Origin: Pyrenochaeta sp. MPI-SDFR-AT-0127
Taxonomy: Eukaryota > Ascomycota > Dothideomycetes > Pleosporales > Cucurbitariaceae
DNA: 64,000 nucleotides
Reading direction: 5' to 3'
NCBI GenBank assembly: GCA_020747015.1
Contig: JAGTJM010000012.1
Location: 62,001 to 126,000, forward strand
The notes beneath the pieces were generated by a model. The model worked only from the letters and a program-made list of their open reading frames with translations, was not told where the DNA came from and did no database searches. The translations under genes and the position numbers were made by a program. Shown in pieces: positions 20,613 through 34,200 of the stretch. Each line of letters opens with the position of its first letter. The stretch's first letter is position 1.

Positions 20613-21798
20613 AGATACCATTTCTGATTTGGATTCAAATGAGACCTTAGAATAGGGTTTGAAAAGCAGATACCCCAGTTTGTTTGTTCTAGCATAAGTA
20701 AGAATTTTTTTCGACTACGATCCCGAGATTGGTGTGTTGGCTCGGCCATTTTAAGCACGTCTTGTGAAGGATTTCACAATCTGTGTCAAAAATATTGATT
20801 CAACAAGTCGACGCGCCCTGTTTCGACCAAGAATCAAAGAATTGTCTTGGAATTGATTGTGTCTAGCGAGTTTGAGTTAACAGCAAGAATTTTCGCATTA
20901 TACCTGGCTCTTTGAACCCTTGAGCTGATTTGCTACTACTCGAAAAGGAGATTTCCGAAACAATATCACGAAGCAGTATGTTAATTGCTTAGTTGTGGTG
21001 CTCGAAGGGGTGTACTATACAACAGCCTGTTCCGTCACTCTTGCTTGTGTTTGTCAGAATGACAACATTCATGCAGGAACTATTCAAGCGAAATACATAA
21101 CTGTTGTGCATAGTCGGTGTTCATGTATTGGCTTGCAGAGCTTCCCGTTGACTTTTGCGTGCCAAGAGGTAGGCAACTGAGCTTAATTTATAGCCGCCCT
21201 TCACATCCTCTGACAGTGCGGACCATAAACTAGGCTCGCCATTAGAGACATGCAGCCGAGGAAATTGCATCTGCGTTTAGACCGAAGTTCTAGACTTTAC
21301 GCAACAGATCCATTTGAGAGCGTAGTGCCCAACAGGCTGAAAAGGGCGGTAGCTAACAATTCCGTGGCTGTCAATATAGTTGTGGCTGGGAATATCACCA
21401 GATGATTAGGCAGTATTTGCGCCATCTTCTAGGGAGCTACCAATAGCAATGCCTCTTTCGTAAGTATCAAGGCAGGTTCAACCAGTAGGCGGAACTTTCA
21501 GGCACAAGCTTGTTAGTCTGCACCTCGTCTCGCGTGCCGTGGGTTAGCGTGGGGCACAGCCACAGCTGAACTGGTTGCCTGGATATTCAGTACCATTTCG
21601 AATCTTTCTAGGTTATAACACGCACCTTCATTGCCACTACCGTACTTTACACAGAGAATAAGTACATTAGCTTGCCTCCTCGGTTCCTGGACTAAAATCG
21701 GTTCTTCGCAGCACATCCTTCCAAAGATACACACCGCGTTATTGCTGTCTTCAGGGCAAAGAGGATCCTGCGGTTCCGAACTTTCTTCGAAGTCATCG
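20613..21798. other. 1.2-kb intergenic region, no gene recognised
   Basis: Nothing coding is supported here. The sequence is moderately AT-rich and separates copy 1 of the ankyrin-CorA-like genes from the F-box-like gene. I see no repeats or transposon ends. Confidence 0.4.
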
Positions 21799-22850
21799 AT
21801 GAATCGTCGGCGTCTACCAAAACCTAGACCTACGAAACATCAGGAGGAAATTTCTACGCAGGCGCTGGTGTATCGAAAGCGACTCGAGAATGAAGAGCGA
21901 AAGCATGAGGCCTCAGCGTATGTATCATCGAATAACTAGAGAGCTATTCCGCTGACTTTACTCAGGAGATGGAAGGCACAGCGCCTTGCCATAGTATATG
22001 AGCGCAGTAGACGTGATTGCCTTGCTTTTTGTGCCAAGTTCCATGCCGCTCTACCACGAGAGCTTCGAGATCTGGTGTACGATCAACTCATTGTACCTGG
22101 TAAACGGCATCATGTATTTGAAGCACGGGATGGTTCTGGACAGCCTAGGATAAGCAGCAATCCGTTAGTTAGCGTGTCATTTTTTGATCCGCGATCACGC
22201 ATACCAGAGCAGCCCTCCGTCCGCCGGGACGTATGGAAGTATCGGGAGTACACGGGTGAGATTGTCGCCAAAGAAATCGCTGAGCGCTGGTACCATACAG
22301 GTCTCTTCATTCTCGATGTTGAAGACTTTCTTCTCCCGAAGTTTCTCTCCACGGATGTATGGGAGCACAAAGCAAAGCCAAGCGCTGCCATTCGACACCT
22401 GCGACTCAACATCCATTATAACACAATAGAGAGCAGCCAAAGCATCGATGACCTCCTGGAGAGCTTCGAAGATCTCTCCAAAATCGAGAACAAAAGCACA
22501 GAAATTATTTTTCATTTATCCTGCTCATATGTTTCTTTGGGGGTAAAACCACTTATGAACATGCTGAACTTGATAAGGCCGACAGTCTACCGTTTACGCG
22601 CAGGGGGGTATAAGAAGGTAAAGATACATCAAGCTAGTTGGCATGGGTCCCACAAGGACATCTCACGCATCCATGATGTCTTGGCGGTGAGGTGTAAGGA
22701 GGTGTTCCAACAGGTTAGTGACACACGATGCTTACGAAGACCTAGACTGATAGTTTCCAGGAAATCCCTTCACTCGATGAGAGAACACACATTTTGGCAC
22801 AAATATTAGGTGACACATATTTCATCGAGGAATCGAGCTCTCATGCTTAG
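21799..22850 (+). CDS. Uncharacterised protein with F-box-like LPRELRDLVYDQL motif
   Basis: I do not recognise a defined function. Three exons (introns 21918-21965 and 22714-22760, with CTGAC/CTGAT-like branch sites) give 318 aa. The first exon is short, basic and probably helical. Residues about 60-77 read AKFHAALPRELRDLVYDQL, the short F-box-like or LRR-lead motif common in large families of fungal proteins. The rest has no clear domain; scattered motifs such as RHLRLNIHY resemble those families. The last exon (EIPSLDERTHILAQILGD) is recovered only by removing the second intron; otherwise the frame runs into a non-conserved tail ending at 22809. If the motif is a real F-box, the protein would be a substrate adaptor of an SCF ubiquitin ligase; this is weak inference. 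It lies between the two ankyrin-CorA-like paralogues. Confidence 0.65.
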
Positions 22851-23428
22851 ACATGTTTCGCTGCAGCGTCATCAGTTATACAATTTTGAAAGTGACAGGA
22901 ACTGTCTTGGCCTAATGTCGGCGATATTATATGATAACTACACTACACGGCCAATATCTCTTATACGGCGTTAGCTCTGCGTGCACTGGTCACTCTTGAT
23001 AATCTAGCAGAAATCTAGGGTTATGGATATACTATTCCCCTTCATAATCCCAATGATGAGATGATGGCGTTATCTCCATGGAGGATTTTGCTAAACGAAC
23101 ACCGATTAGAATTCAATACGGACAAGGAACACTATTCCGACCAATAGAAGCATGCAGTACACTGTTAGAAGAGGCACGATAGTAGCAACCGTTTAAAGGC
23201 ATGAACACAGCGATGTTAAGGTTACTAAGTATTTCGCTAAGTATGAGGGTATAGAGAGAAATCAGGAAGAATATAAGATAATAAATAAATGGGCACCATG
23301 AAAGCCAACACATTGCCGAGATATGATACTCAGAGCTCAGATCAACTCTGGTGCGGTTTTCAGCCTGGAGTTCAATGTGTTTGAGGCTGGTCAATACGCA
23401 AATCGTATGTATGATGCCGAAAGGTCCA
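22851..23428. other. Convergent intergenic region
   Basis: About 580 bp lie between the F-box-like gene and the 3' end of ankyrin-CorA copy 2. The sequence is AT-rich near 23220-23290. No gene is recognised. Confidence 0.4.
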
Positions 23429-26400
23429 TTATTTCGTTTTTACGGGCACAGTTCTCTCATCATCCCTCATATGGGCTAGTGTATCGAAATCCCTAATCAC
23501 GTTCAAGGTTCCATCGATCATATTCTTCCAATCCGCTTCTTCAATATCTTTTTTTGGCTTCCTCTGCTTTCTCTTCCACTTCTCCCTCAGAAAGTTTCTC
23601 CTTTCCCTGCCGAACCTCATCATACTTTCATAGCTCAGCGCAACGACCACCAATGGAATAGAGATAGCGAATCCTATTCCAAAGACCCATTTGGAAACAT
23701 ATGCTAGTGACATACTAGGCTCGCCGCCGTTGCCCTGTGGGAAATCTGAAATATTGATTGTAAACATTGTGCCGATGAAGGAGAGTGGCAGAAAAATGAT
23801 GGTGACGATTGTGAAGACCATGATTGTCTGTCCTTGGTGTACAGTATCGGTTGCTTGGTAGCGAGCGAAGCGGGCCTCGAAAACATTAGCGTACCGATGT
23901 TTCAGGTCGAGTAAGTTGGTGATCGATGCGTATATAGCGTTGACATGGTGTTCCATTCGATCTATATCCTTAAGGTGGGTCCTTATCACCCCTAATTGCT
24001 TTGTCGAGTATAGCTCCAGTCCCTCGAGTCGAACGTTGTCCACGAAATCCGTCATGAAATTCGTCTGATTCGCAAGTATAGAGGTAAGCAACTGGAATTC
24101 GTCCCGAAGACTCTGGATCTGGTCGAGCAAGTTCGTCTCAGGGTTAATATCAAGTAGTCGATCGACACACTCGGGTTCAACCGAATTGTCATCGTTGGCC
24201 CTATCACCATTCTCCTCAGAGCGTTTGAGGAATCTGTTACTGCCTCTCTGGCGCTTCAGCCACTCAGATGCCTGCCTTGAATCGGAGTTAAATTGACTAA
24301 AGAGGCCATCAACTTGTTGATCTGTGCCGCTAACCGCTGACTCAAATTTGTCGAGAAACGGGTAGTCCTTTTCTTTCATTACGCGACTGTCCAACGTTCC
24401 AATGCAGCGAGCAATTATAATTGAGGCTAAGTCTATGACATTTCTCACCTGTACGGTTTCCTTGCTCCTGTTCTTGATATCCTTGATGATGCCTTCGAGC
24501 AAATTCAGATGATCGTCCTTGGGTAAATTCCATTGCTGTGGTAGGCTGGTTAGTATCAAATCTTTATTGAATATCCAAACCCATAGCTGCCCAACCTAAA
24601 GAAATCTTAGCCTTATTAATAAATTGGTGTGTTAATTCCAACGCACCATGTATAAGAAGAGGTCTGTATGGCGACCAGGCTCATCAGGCTGGGGCTTACT
24701 ATCACTTTTCTGCGATCTAATTAGCTCAACATTCGCTAAAAAAAACTCTAGACTAGTATACTGGGTCTCACCTGAAGGAAGTTACCACCGCTGGATTCTA
24801 CTTTTCGATAGAAGGATAATGCTCGGATGTCAAAATCGTTATTCGAAGACTGCAAATGCTGTCGACCAGAAACCTCCTCATAAATATGCGACGTGTTGAG
24901 CATCATCATGGTAGACTTGGGGTCATCTAATAGAGCCCTTCTTATTGTTAGCTCCATGGCTGGCAAACTTTTGGCCCGTTGAAAGTGCACGTATGGCATG
25001 CGTAAGAACTTGATTGGGTCGGCCATTCTTGCAGATTTATGGTCCATCAAGTCGTCTTCTGTGCCTATCCCAGTCCCTCGGCGTAGAATTGGGGCTGCTG
25101 ACTTTCTACCAATCACACCACCCGAAGTAGCCTCACAAAATGGCCGCATATAATGTGACTCAAATCGTTGACCCCGGTGGAGAGATTCAAGCGATCTTTC
25201 GGCTGCCATAAATTTTTCGACGTCATAATTGCCATCTTCTACGAATGCTTTTTTTAAGAGTGCCTCGGCCCAAGCAACATTGTTAGCTGGAATATGTATC
25301 CAACGAAAGGCGGTCCCTTTATCATTGCGCGGGGACACTGTCGAGCCGGGTACTAATGGAGAAAATTTGCCATTCAAAGTATTTTTTGCGTAGAGCAAGT
25401 CATACATGGTCATATTAGTACGTCTTTTTCCGTTTGGGAAGTTGCCAAAGTCAACTATGGTTGCCTGGGAACATTTGCTGGCTTCTAAAGCTGTCTCGGA
25501 TAATCTATCCATGTGGAATGGTGCCAGCAGATGAATCCCGTGCTTCGATTTTGCCCTGACCGCTTTGGAGAATGGAGTGTTCCCATATTCGTCGCGAATG
25601 TCCAACCTGATATCAGGACAGCGCAGTAAGGACTCTAGAATAGATTGCACTCCACATTCAGCAGCTAGGTGAAGCGGCGTTTCCCCTGTGCTCGTTTGGA
25701 CATTGACCAGCGCTCCATTCTCAAGCAGTCTTTGTGCAATACCAGCATCCTGATGTGAGAACTTGGCTCTCTGACAGGCCTGACGACAGTGAGCTAGTAG
25801 ACCGTGGAGCGAAATTTCAGGTAATATTTACAATATGCAAAGGCGTCCATCCGCCAGCACTCCTTAGATTTACGTCTGCACCTTCAGTGAGAAGAAGGGA
25901 TACAATATCACTCCTTCCATGTGCGACAGCAAGATGCAGCGGTGTTCTAAGGAGAGATTCCGGCATACCGATATCAGCAGTTTTCGCTGGCGCGGGTGCC
26001 AGAAGTTGTTGTGCTAACAATAGATTTCCCATTGCGCATGCCCAATGAAGGGCGGTCCGCCCAATTTTATCTTTTGCGTCAATCTGAATATGCGTTGCCA
26101 GTATCTTCTTTAATATATCCTTACCCCAATGAGGGTCGTTATCAGCAGCCAAGTGATGCAGAACGGTTTTTCCTTCGTGATCCTGGGCGTTGACATCCGC
26201 ACTATGGCGCAGGAGCAGATCAAGAATGTGGTACTCATTTCTCAAAGCCGAATGCATCAGGGCTGTCATTCCATTTCTATCTCTTTCGTCAGCGTTTGCC
26301 CCGTGTTTAACCAACAGTTGTACCACATTGGAGTGGCCGCCGTGAACGGCGCGAAGAAGGGGGCCTTGTCTTGACGGTAGCGCTTCGGTCTTGGCCCCCA

Positions 26401-26656
26401 GCTGTAGAACCAGCTCAGACGTACGGAATTTTCCAAACTCGGCGCTTCTAAGTAAACTAAGCCGTAGAAGTCTCTGGTAATCATAACGAGGAACATCTCG
26501 AAATGCTTCAACAATTTCAGTTTCATGCTGATGCGCCGCTACTGCTTCAAGGATCTTTCTCAGACCCTCAACATCATCATTCTCAGCAGCTCTTCTGGCT
26601 CTTGGCTCAAAGCGTTCTCGAAGAAGTTCTCTATCATTAATATTCAGTGGCGACAT
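23429..26656 (-). CDS. Ankyrin-repeat protein with C-terminal CorA-like membrane domain (copy 2)
   Basis: This paralogue of the 16836-20612 gene has 1020 aa in four exons; introns are 25780-25831, 24710-24771 and 24596-24646, all phase 0. The ankyrin block (about residues 60-320) includes GMTALMHSALRNEYHILDLL and GWTPLHIACQRAKF across intron 1. The CorA-like module starts at TIVDFGNFPNG and RWIHIPANNVAW. It continues through QLWVWIFNKDLILTSLPQQW and a helical stalk. Two membrane helices follow, near 891-912 (FTIVTIIFLPLSFIGTMF) and 930-952 (WVFGIGFAISIPLVVVAL). As in copy 1, MFTINISDFP replaces a GMN loop. It lacks most of the low-complexity insert of copy 1. The first ATG is 26656. The cellular role is unknown; membrane localisation follows from the helices. 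Confidence 0.88.
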
Positions 26657-27859
26657 GCTCACCGGAGCTTCATGTGGGATAGGAGCAACGCTCCTCCCGA
26701 CAACCTTGTTGATTTCAAGCAGTGCGGCGGCTCAGGGTCGTTGCTTTTGACTTTAGAAATGTTCAGAATAATAGCAAAATCTGCGATGAGCCTATTTGAA
26801 GCTGCATCTACGTATGACAAGAAGGCGGATCAGGTGTTGTAGCGAGTCTTGGCCCCAACGTACCCCTCCCTAGCCTCATTATGCACTCGCTTATGCAGGA
26901 GAGCTCTGGAGCCATGTCTTGTGGAAGGCTAATAATAAATGTGAGTAGGCCACCTTTAGAGCCAAGCATACGATGTGATCCAGGCCCCTTGCCGTGTTCA
27001 GATCCCGTGAGAATGAAGATAAGTACAACTCTCGGATATCGAGATAATTTTAATAAAGCCAATCGATTCAGGTCCCACTAGTAAGCCAGCTCGATTGTGA
27101 AAACAGCTCAAGAATTATTAAGCTGTGTTGCGAAGCCGGGCTGTGACATGAGTCTTCAACCGGATGCAGAATACTTTTCAGCCGAGAAATTATAGACACT
27201 ACGTCTACCGCTTCATGGATTCAACATTGCAGACAGTATTAATCCTGGATAGAACCAGAACGACAGGCAGTTTCTGATGTTTTGGAATTTGAGGATATCT
27301 GATCCCCCCTACAAGTGTTTGTGACCTGAGAGTTGTATATGAATCCATGGTTTTGGACGAATAGAATATTGTAAAGAGCGAATGACGGTGCGCAAGAATA
27401 GAGCAATTGTTCTAAGGTCCGACTTCTGACGCTCTCATAGTAGTGAAAGAGAGCCTGTCATGTTGGCTCCAGAATCGCCTACGTGATCATGTCCATATCG
27501 TTTTCCTGATTGTGCCTTTTGAAGTATTGGTAATATAGAGCGCCCATTACCATTCTGAGTGCTATAATCATAATAATTTGGGACCCCTGGCCTTAGAAAT
27601 CTAATTGTACATGCCCGGCATCTTGTAAAAGCGCGACAGGGGATGACCGGGGTGCTATCTCCGATCTACAGCCGGTCCATCTCCGTTCAATCTCCACAGT
27701 CCAAGCTCCAACGTCAGGCGTCACCAATGCGACGCGGCAAGTCTCTATAACATCCATATTGCAAACCCAGCGTTCTTGTATGAGCCGCTAGAGCTGCAAT
27801 TCTCCGCCCAAACCATGATCACGAAACCAAGATAGTGGTGATCTGTATTTAAGCCTGGG
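26657..27859. other. 1.2-kb divergent intergenic region, no gene recognised
   Basis: This stretch lies between copy 2 of the ankyrin-CorA-like genes (minus strand) and the Vps18 gene (plus strand). Small open frames here have no motif. Parts are AT-rich (27040-27600). Confidence 0.45.
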
Positions 27860-30800
27860 ATGGCGTACGACACCACGAGCGGATATGCTCCGCCCAGCAC
27901 GAGTAACATGCAAGACGATGCGTCGCTTCCCATGTTTAATATAGAGCGGGTTTCACTGCAATTTAACATATCCTCGGACTTTGTGGCAGCTGCGGTAGCC
28001 AATAATGTCCTTATTCTCGCTCTCTCGACGGGGCGCATACTGCGGATAGACTTGGACAGTCCTGCGGACATAGATGGTTTGTAGAGCACAATCCATGGCT
28101 TTGAAGCAGTCGTTGATGTATGACTAACCTTTATTAAGACATCGATCTACCGAAGAAGCCCTCGGAAATCGGTGTCATACGGCGTCTCTTCCTCGATCCC
28201 TCCGCTTCGCATCTCGTCATAACCACTACCCTCGCCGAGAATTACTACCTTCACACGCAATCGCGGACGCCGAAAGCACTATCGCGGCTTAAAGGCGTCG
28301 TAATAGAGAGTTTATCATGGAACCCCTCACAACCTACTGCATCGACACGCGAGATATTGGTGGGAGCATCGGATGGCAACGTCTACGAGGTCTACATTGA
28401 GCCTTCATCGGAGTTCTACAGACGAGAAGAACGATACTTGAAGAGCGTATACCGAACTGATGGACCTATTGTTGGAATATGGACGGATACTGTGCCAGGA
28501 AGATCAGACCTACGCCGGGTTATCGTAGTGACGCCGTCAACATTCCTTCACTTTGCGGGTAAGGTCGGGCGCCAGGGACACGAGGGCAGCGGTTCAATCT
28601 TCTCAAAGCTCTTCGAGAACGAATCGGCTACAGTGCATGAAATTCCGAATGTGACAAGTAGCACTACTTCGTTACTTGCAGTTTCCCCAGAATTTCAAGA
28701 TAACCCGAGTCTCGACCACTCAAATCCGGAGAGGATCTTTGGCTGGCTTACATCCCAAGGTGTACTCCATGGGAAGCTATACCTATCACAGGATGCATCT
28801 GAACTTGGCGGCAAGGTTTTAGGAGACTCCAAGATGCTGCCTCGATCGCAGATACCACCTTCGCAGACAGCTAGCGGGCGTACTAGGAGAACACAAGATG
28901 CAGTCACCTCCATGATACTAAGCCAGTGGCATATATTACAACTTGTAGAGGGCAGGATTGTAGCTATCAACCGCCTTGACGACACAGTTGTCTTGGATCA
29001 GGTTGTATTGGAGCCTGGTCAAAGTGCGCTTGGGCTTGTTGCCGACATCAAGAAAAATACTTACTGGCTTTTCACTACCCAGGAAATTTTTGAACTCGTC
29101 GTTACAGATGAAAATAGGGACGTGTGGAAGATTATGCTCAAAGCGCAACAGTTCGAGGCAGCTTCACTATACGCGAAAACATCAGCACAAAAAGATGCAG
29201 TCGCAACAGCGTCTGGGGACTATCTTGTAGGAAAAGGGCAATACATGGAAGCTGCCGCCGTGTACGGTCGCAGCACGAAGCCTTTTGAGCAAGTGGCTCT
29301 GACGTTTATTGACAAGAGCGAACAGGATGCCTTGCGAAAGTATCTTCTCACGAAGCTTTTTACGCTGAAGAAGTCGTCAATCATGCAGCGAACAATGGTG
29401 GCTACCTGGCTCATCGAGCTATATATGGCGAAGCTGAACATACTTGATGACACCATTACTACAAGGGCCGAGCTCTCGGAAAGCATGAATACTGCTGAGA
29501 CTCACGATCAGCTGTCAGTGATCAGGAAGGAGTATCAAGACTTTGTGACAAAGTACAAAGGTGACTTAGACCGCAAGACAGTGTACGAAATTATCAGTAG
29601 TCATGGTCGGGAGGAAGAGCTCCTATACTTCGCTACAGTAGTCAACGACTATAATTATGTTTTATCGTACTGGGTACAGCGAGAGCGGTGGTCAGAGTCT
29701 TTGGACGTCTTGAAGAAACAGACAGACCCCGAGATCTTCTACAAGTACAGCAGTGTGCTCATGGCTCATGTACCGCTCGAGCTAGTCGACATCATGACGA
29801 GACACTCGACATTCGACGCGCAGAAGCTGATACCAGCATTCTTAAACTACAACAATTACACTAAAGCTTCCTTGAATCAGAACCAAGCTGTGCGATATTT
29901 GCTCTTCGAGATCAACCAGCACAACTCAACCGACGCCGCGATCCACAATACACTCATATCGATCTACGCATCGCATCCCACTAGCGATGAATCAGCACTC
30001 CTTGCCTACCTCGAAGGTCAATCCAATGCTCACGAGCAAAACTACGACGCTGATTTTGCCCTACGCCTCTGTATTCAACACAAACGCGTTCAATCTTGCG
30101 TGCATATCTATGAGTCGATGGGCCAATACGCCCAAGCCGTTGACCTTGCGCTCAAGTATGACGAAGTAGATCTCGCAAGCTCCGTAGCTGACCGGTCAAA
30201 TACTGAGCCTGCTCTCCGCAAAAAGCTCTGGCTTGCCATTGCGAAGAAAGTCATCTCCCAGTCATCAGGCATCAAGACGGCGATCGAGTTTTTGCGCAGG
30301 GTAGACCTGCTGAGAATCGAGGACCTGATTCCATTTTTCCCCGACTTCGTAGTCATCGACGATTTCAAAGAGGAGATATGCACCGCCCTTGAAGACTACT
30401 CGCGTAAAATCGATAGCCTCAAACAGGAAATGGACGATTCGGAATCCACAGCTCAACATATCAAAAGCGATATCAAAGCTCTCGAGCAACGCTATGCTAT
30501 CGTTGAGCCAGGCGAACGATGCTACATCTGCGGTTTGCCACTCCTTGCACGCCAGTTTTTCGTATTCCCATGTCAGCACGCATTCCACAGCGATTGTCTG
30601 GCAAAGAAGGTCGTTGAGCTTGCCGGTATCGCGCGGGGTAAGCGCATCGCAGAGCTGCAGATTGAGGTCCAGAAGGGCACCAAAACGGGAGCACAGAGGG
30701 AGAGAGCCATCAAAGAGCTGGATGCGCTTGTTGGATCGAGTTGGTAAGTCATTTTTTGCCTTGTCCCATCATTATCCACCGTGTAGTATTTGACATGCTC

Positions 30801-30904
30801 TTTGCTAACTTGTGTATAGTGTGCTATGCAGTGAACTAGCGGTCAAGCTTATTAATGAGCCATTCATCAGTGCTACAGATAATAAGGAGGAGTGGGCACT
30901 TTGA
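27860..30904 (+). CDS. VPS18: Vps18/Pep3, HOPS/CORVET core subunit with RING finger
   Basis: This 968-aa orthologue of Vps18 (Pep3) belongs to the class C core of the HOPS and CORVET tethering complexes at endosomes and the vacuole. Three exons have introns at 28077-28138 (phase 1) and 30744-30819 (phase 2). The N-terminal half is the beta-propeller region (PSEIGVIRRLFLDP, LVGASDGNVYEVYIE). The second half is the clathrin-repeat-like alpha-solenoid (TVYEIISSHGREEELLYFA; DALRKYLLTKL). The C-terminal RING has CYICGLPLLARQFFVFPCQHAFHSDC; its last cysteine pair, SCVLCSELAVKL, is completed only after the second intron, so an unspliced reading would lose it. Length and order match the family. The ATG at 27860 is the first in frame. 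Confidence 0.94.
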
Positions 30905-31263
30905 GAAGGATTTCCATGTCTCAATGCTACAGATGTGACACGTTTTCTTCGCAGCATTAGTACATGTTCCCTCTTCTTTTTGAGGTGCTCAACCAGTTCA
31001 AGAAATACTGTATCTGTATCTATATTCTACAAGTTTTTATTCGCGCAGCTTGGTTTCCAAAATGACACTGTGACCCCTTTTTGCCTTGATTAAGTGGTAT
31101 ACAAATTTGTCCGCATTTGGAAGAGAATAACGGCTTGCTCAAATAAGGAAAACGCCGTCAGCGCTGATGCATACATATGGAAGAATAGATGCCAAACTAT
31201 GACGCCGTGCCGGATCCACACTCTCGTACATGGTACCGCCCTTGAAGACCAAGTCTCGTGCCT
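30905..31263. other. Convergent 3' intergenic region
   Basis: A gap of about 360 bp between the converging Vps18 and Ctr9 genes, AT-rich and presumably 3' UTR. No gene is seen. Confidence 0.45.
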
Positions 31264-34200
31264 TCACTCATCCTCGTCCTCATCTATGACGTCGCCGTTC
31301 GCTTTGGGTGCCACGATGTCATCATCATCGTCTTCGTCCTCATCGTCTACGACACGACCTTTACGTGCTCTTGGTGCTGCAGCAGCGGCTTCATCCTCGC
31401 TGGCCAATTGTGCATCGGCCTTCTCGGTATCTGAGGCTGGTAGATCCGCATCACCCTCGTCACTATCGTCATCAATGAACTCGGCAGACTTGTACTTGCC
31501 GGCCGGTTCGCTCTTGCGGGCAAGCTTCCTCTTCTTCTTCTCACGTGGGCGTTCTTCATCTGTAAGACCCTCGGTTCCAGAAGCACTCGTCCGCCTCCGT
31601 CGAGAACGTGGTTCATCATCATCGTCCGACCCAGCAAGCCCGTCCGTGTCCGAATCAGCATCCTTCTTCTTCCGTTTGGGACCCTTGGGGCCACGTGCTT
31701 TCCGCTCGGCTTTCCGCAGCTCCCTGTCTTCGTCGTCTTCCATGCGTCTCCGCTCATCCTCACCACGCTTCTCCATGAGTTCGCGGTCACGTTCGATAGC
31801 ACGTTCTTGTTCCTCCAGGATCTTGCGTCTGCGCTCCATAGCTTCTTCTTCCGCCCTCTTCTTCTCTTCTTCGCGACGACGGAATTCTGCCTCGCGAATT
31901 CGGCGAGCTTGGTCGAGTTTAGTGGCGTTCTCACCTTCGTATGTGGCTTGCTTGTCGCGTGCGCGTTCGAGTTGCTTAGCCATGGTGTTGCGACCCATGT
32001 TTGCACGAGATTTAATATCAGTTCGCGGAAATGGTGGTGCTTCCTCTTTTGCGAGATTATCGAGAGATTCAATTGCCTCCGTGAGACCTTTAATAGCTTC
32101 GTCGACTTCTTCGAGAGCCCGATCCTTTTCGGCAAGCGAAATAATACTCTGTGCGATCTGGAATTGAATGAATGCAACGTTAAATTGAGCATTGAGATCG
32201 GTAGGAGCAACTTTGAGCGCTTGTTTTGAGTAGTCAAGGGCTGTGCGAAAGTAGGCGATGCTCCGGTCATGCCGAGCACGAAGATACCAGGTACGTCCGA
32301 GACAGGCAAGTATCCTTGGATCGTTTTGTCGACCCTTTGATAGGGCAGCTTCGTACTGCGCAATGTCAGTTTTCTGAGGCCACGGGTCAAGTCATGTTAC
32401 TTACGTTTTCGATGGCTCGAGCATACTGCTTGATCTCGCAATAAGTATGGCCCAAATTGACAAACACACTATGGTCCTTGAGTGTCTCCTTGACTTTGGT
32501 GAAGATCTGAAGGGCTGTTGAAAAATCCTTCTTGTCTTCGACTAAAGCGATGGCGATACCTTGGGCGGCATATGCATTCTTGGGATCGAGTTGGAGCACC
32601 TTGTCGAAGAACTCAACCGCTCGCTCGTAGCCTTTCCGACGCTTCTCCTTTTCTTGCTCTGAGCTCCTCGGCATTTCGCGAGCAATTGTAAGATGGATAT
32701 TGCCCATGCCCATAAGCGAATACCGATCGTGCTTGTCAGACTTCTGCAGAGTGTGCTTATAGAGCCGCTGTTCATCATCTGCAGCAAAATTCTGAGTTCG
32801 TTTCTTCGATTTGTTGACATACCACCCGTAGAGGGCTCGCACCTCGATGTTATCCTCATTCTCTTTGAACAGATCTTTCATTGCTCGTGGACCTTCGTCT
32901 TGAGGACTCTGGCGCAGAGTAATATAGGTTAGGCGGAGACGAGCATCAACATAATCGGAGTGCCGCTTGAGCAGGTTGTCATACACGACTTTGGCTTCAT
33001 CGTTCATGCCCTCAGCTTCGTAGGTACGGCCAAGATTATAACTGATGGATGTTACGAGTGCATCAGTGTCGATGGTCTCGTCGCGAGAAGCCGCTTTGAC
33101 GCATGCATTGAGCGCTGCTTGAAAGAGCTCTCGAGCTCGTACGAAACGATCAGCCTGGAAATGAAAGCAGCCCATATTGTTCAGGAGTTGAGGTGGCAGG
33201 AGTTCGCGCAATGCGGCTTTGATCTCGAACTCCTCCTCCAAGTCTTCCGGATAGTCTTCATCTGGAATAGCGTCGAGCTCCATCTGTTCGACCTCTTCAA
33301 GACACTTCAAGCTCTTCTCAGGGTGGTCAGTCTCGTACAACCTGGCCAGGTTCAAAAGCACCGACTGGTCAGGTGTGACATTCTTCTTGGGGTCCTTCCA
33401 CGCGCTCTGAACAGTCTCGAGGTGTTTGAGTGCCTTCTTCAATTCGGCAGATTTGTCGTCGGTTGACTTGCTGTTCTGCGCAGCAAAAACATCTTCCGCG
33501 TACAAGGTGCCAAGCAGTGTTTGTGCTTCGAGAGTAGGCGACTGCTGGAGTATCTTTTCCAACCGGAACTTCGCGCCGTCGTAGTTGCTCATCAGAACGT
33601 TCATCTGAGCGAGACCAAACTTTGCAGGTATAAAACCGCGCTCTTCGCCTCCACGGGCCTGATCTGATTTAGAGTAATACTCTGCAGCCTTGGCTATGTT
33701 TTCTTCTTGGTGCGCTTTCTTTGCACGCAGATACCAGCCATCACTGGCTATAGCATTCGTGTCGGTCAATTCAATGGCTCGTGTAGCAACAACTTCTGCC
33801 TTTGCAAGATCCCTCCTGGTGATGAAATAGCTTCCAAGAGCAGCGCATGTGAGCGGAAACTGGTTGTCCAATTTTGTAGCGGGTGATATGTATTGGTTCG
33901 TTGCTTTCTTGTACAGTTCGACGAACTTTGGATCGGACGATGGTAGGCTGGCAGTGAGTTGAAGGTTGTAGATGCCCAGCAAAATGAGGGCTATTTTGGA
34001 TTTTGGGTTCAGATCAAGAGCTCTTTGCCAGGCGCCGGCTGCGTCGTCTTTGAAGCCTAGCTGCCAGAAGCAGCAACCAATACCAATGCGTGGGTCAGGG
34101 TCAATGAGATCTGGGGAGCTCTCCAGAATATTCTGATATCCCTTCAAGGCTTCGGCCCATTTGCCCATTGAGTAGTGCACGCGTGCCTTGCCCATTTTGG

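Noticed and set aside
31094..32167. 357-codon Ser/Arg-rich plus-strand open frame
   Set aside because: It is the antisense shadow of the charged C-terminus of CTR9, whose Glu/Lys/Arg codons read as Ser/Leu/Phe codons on the other strand.
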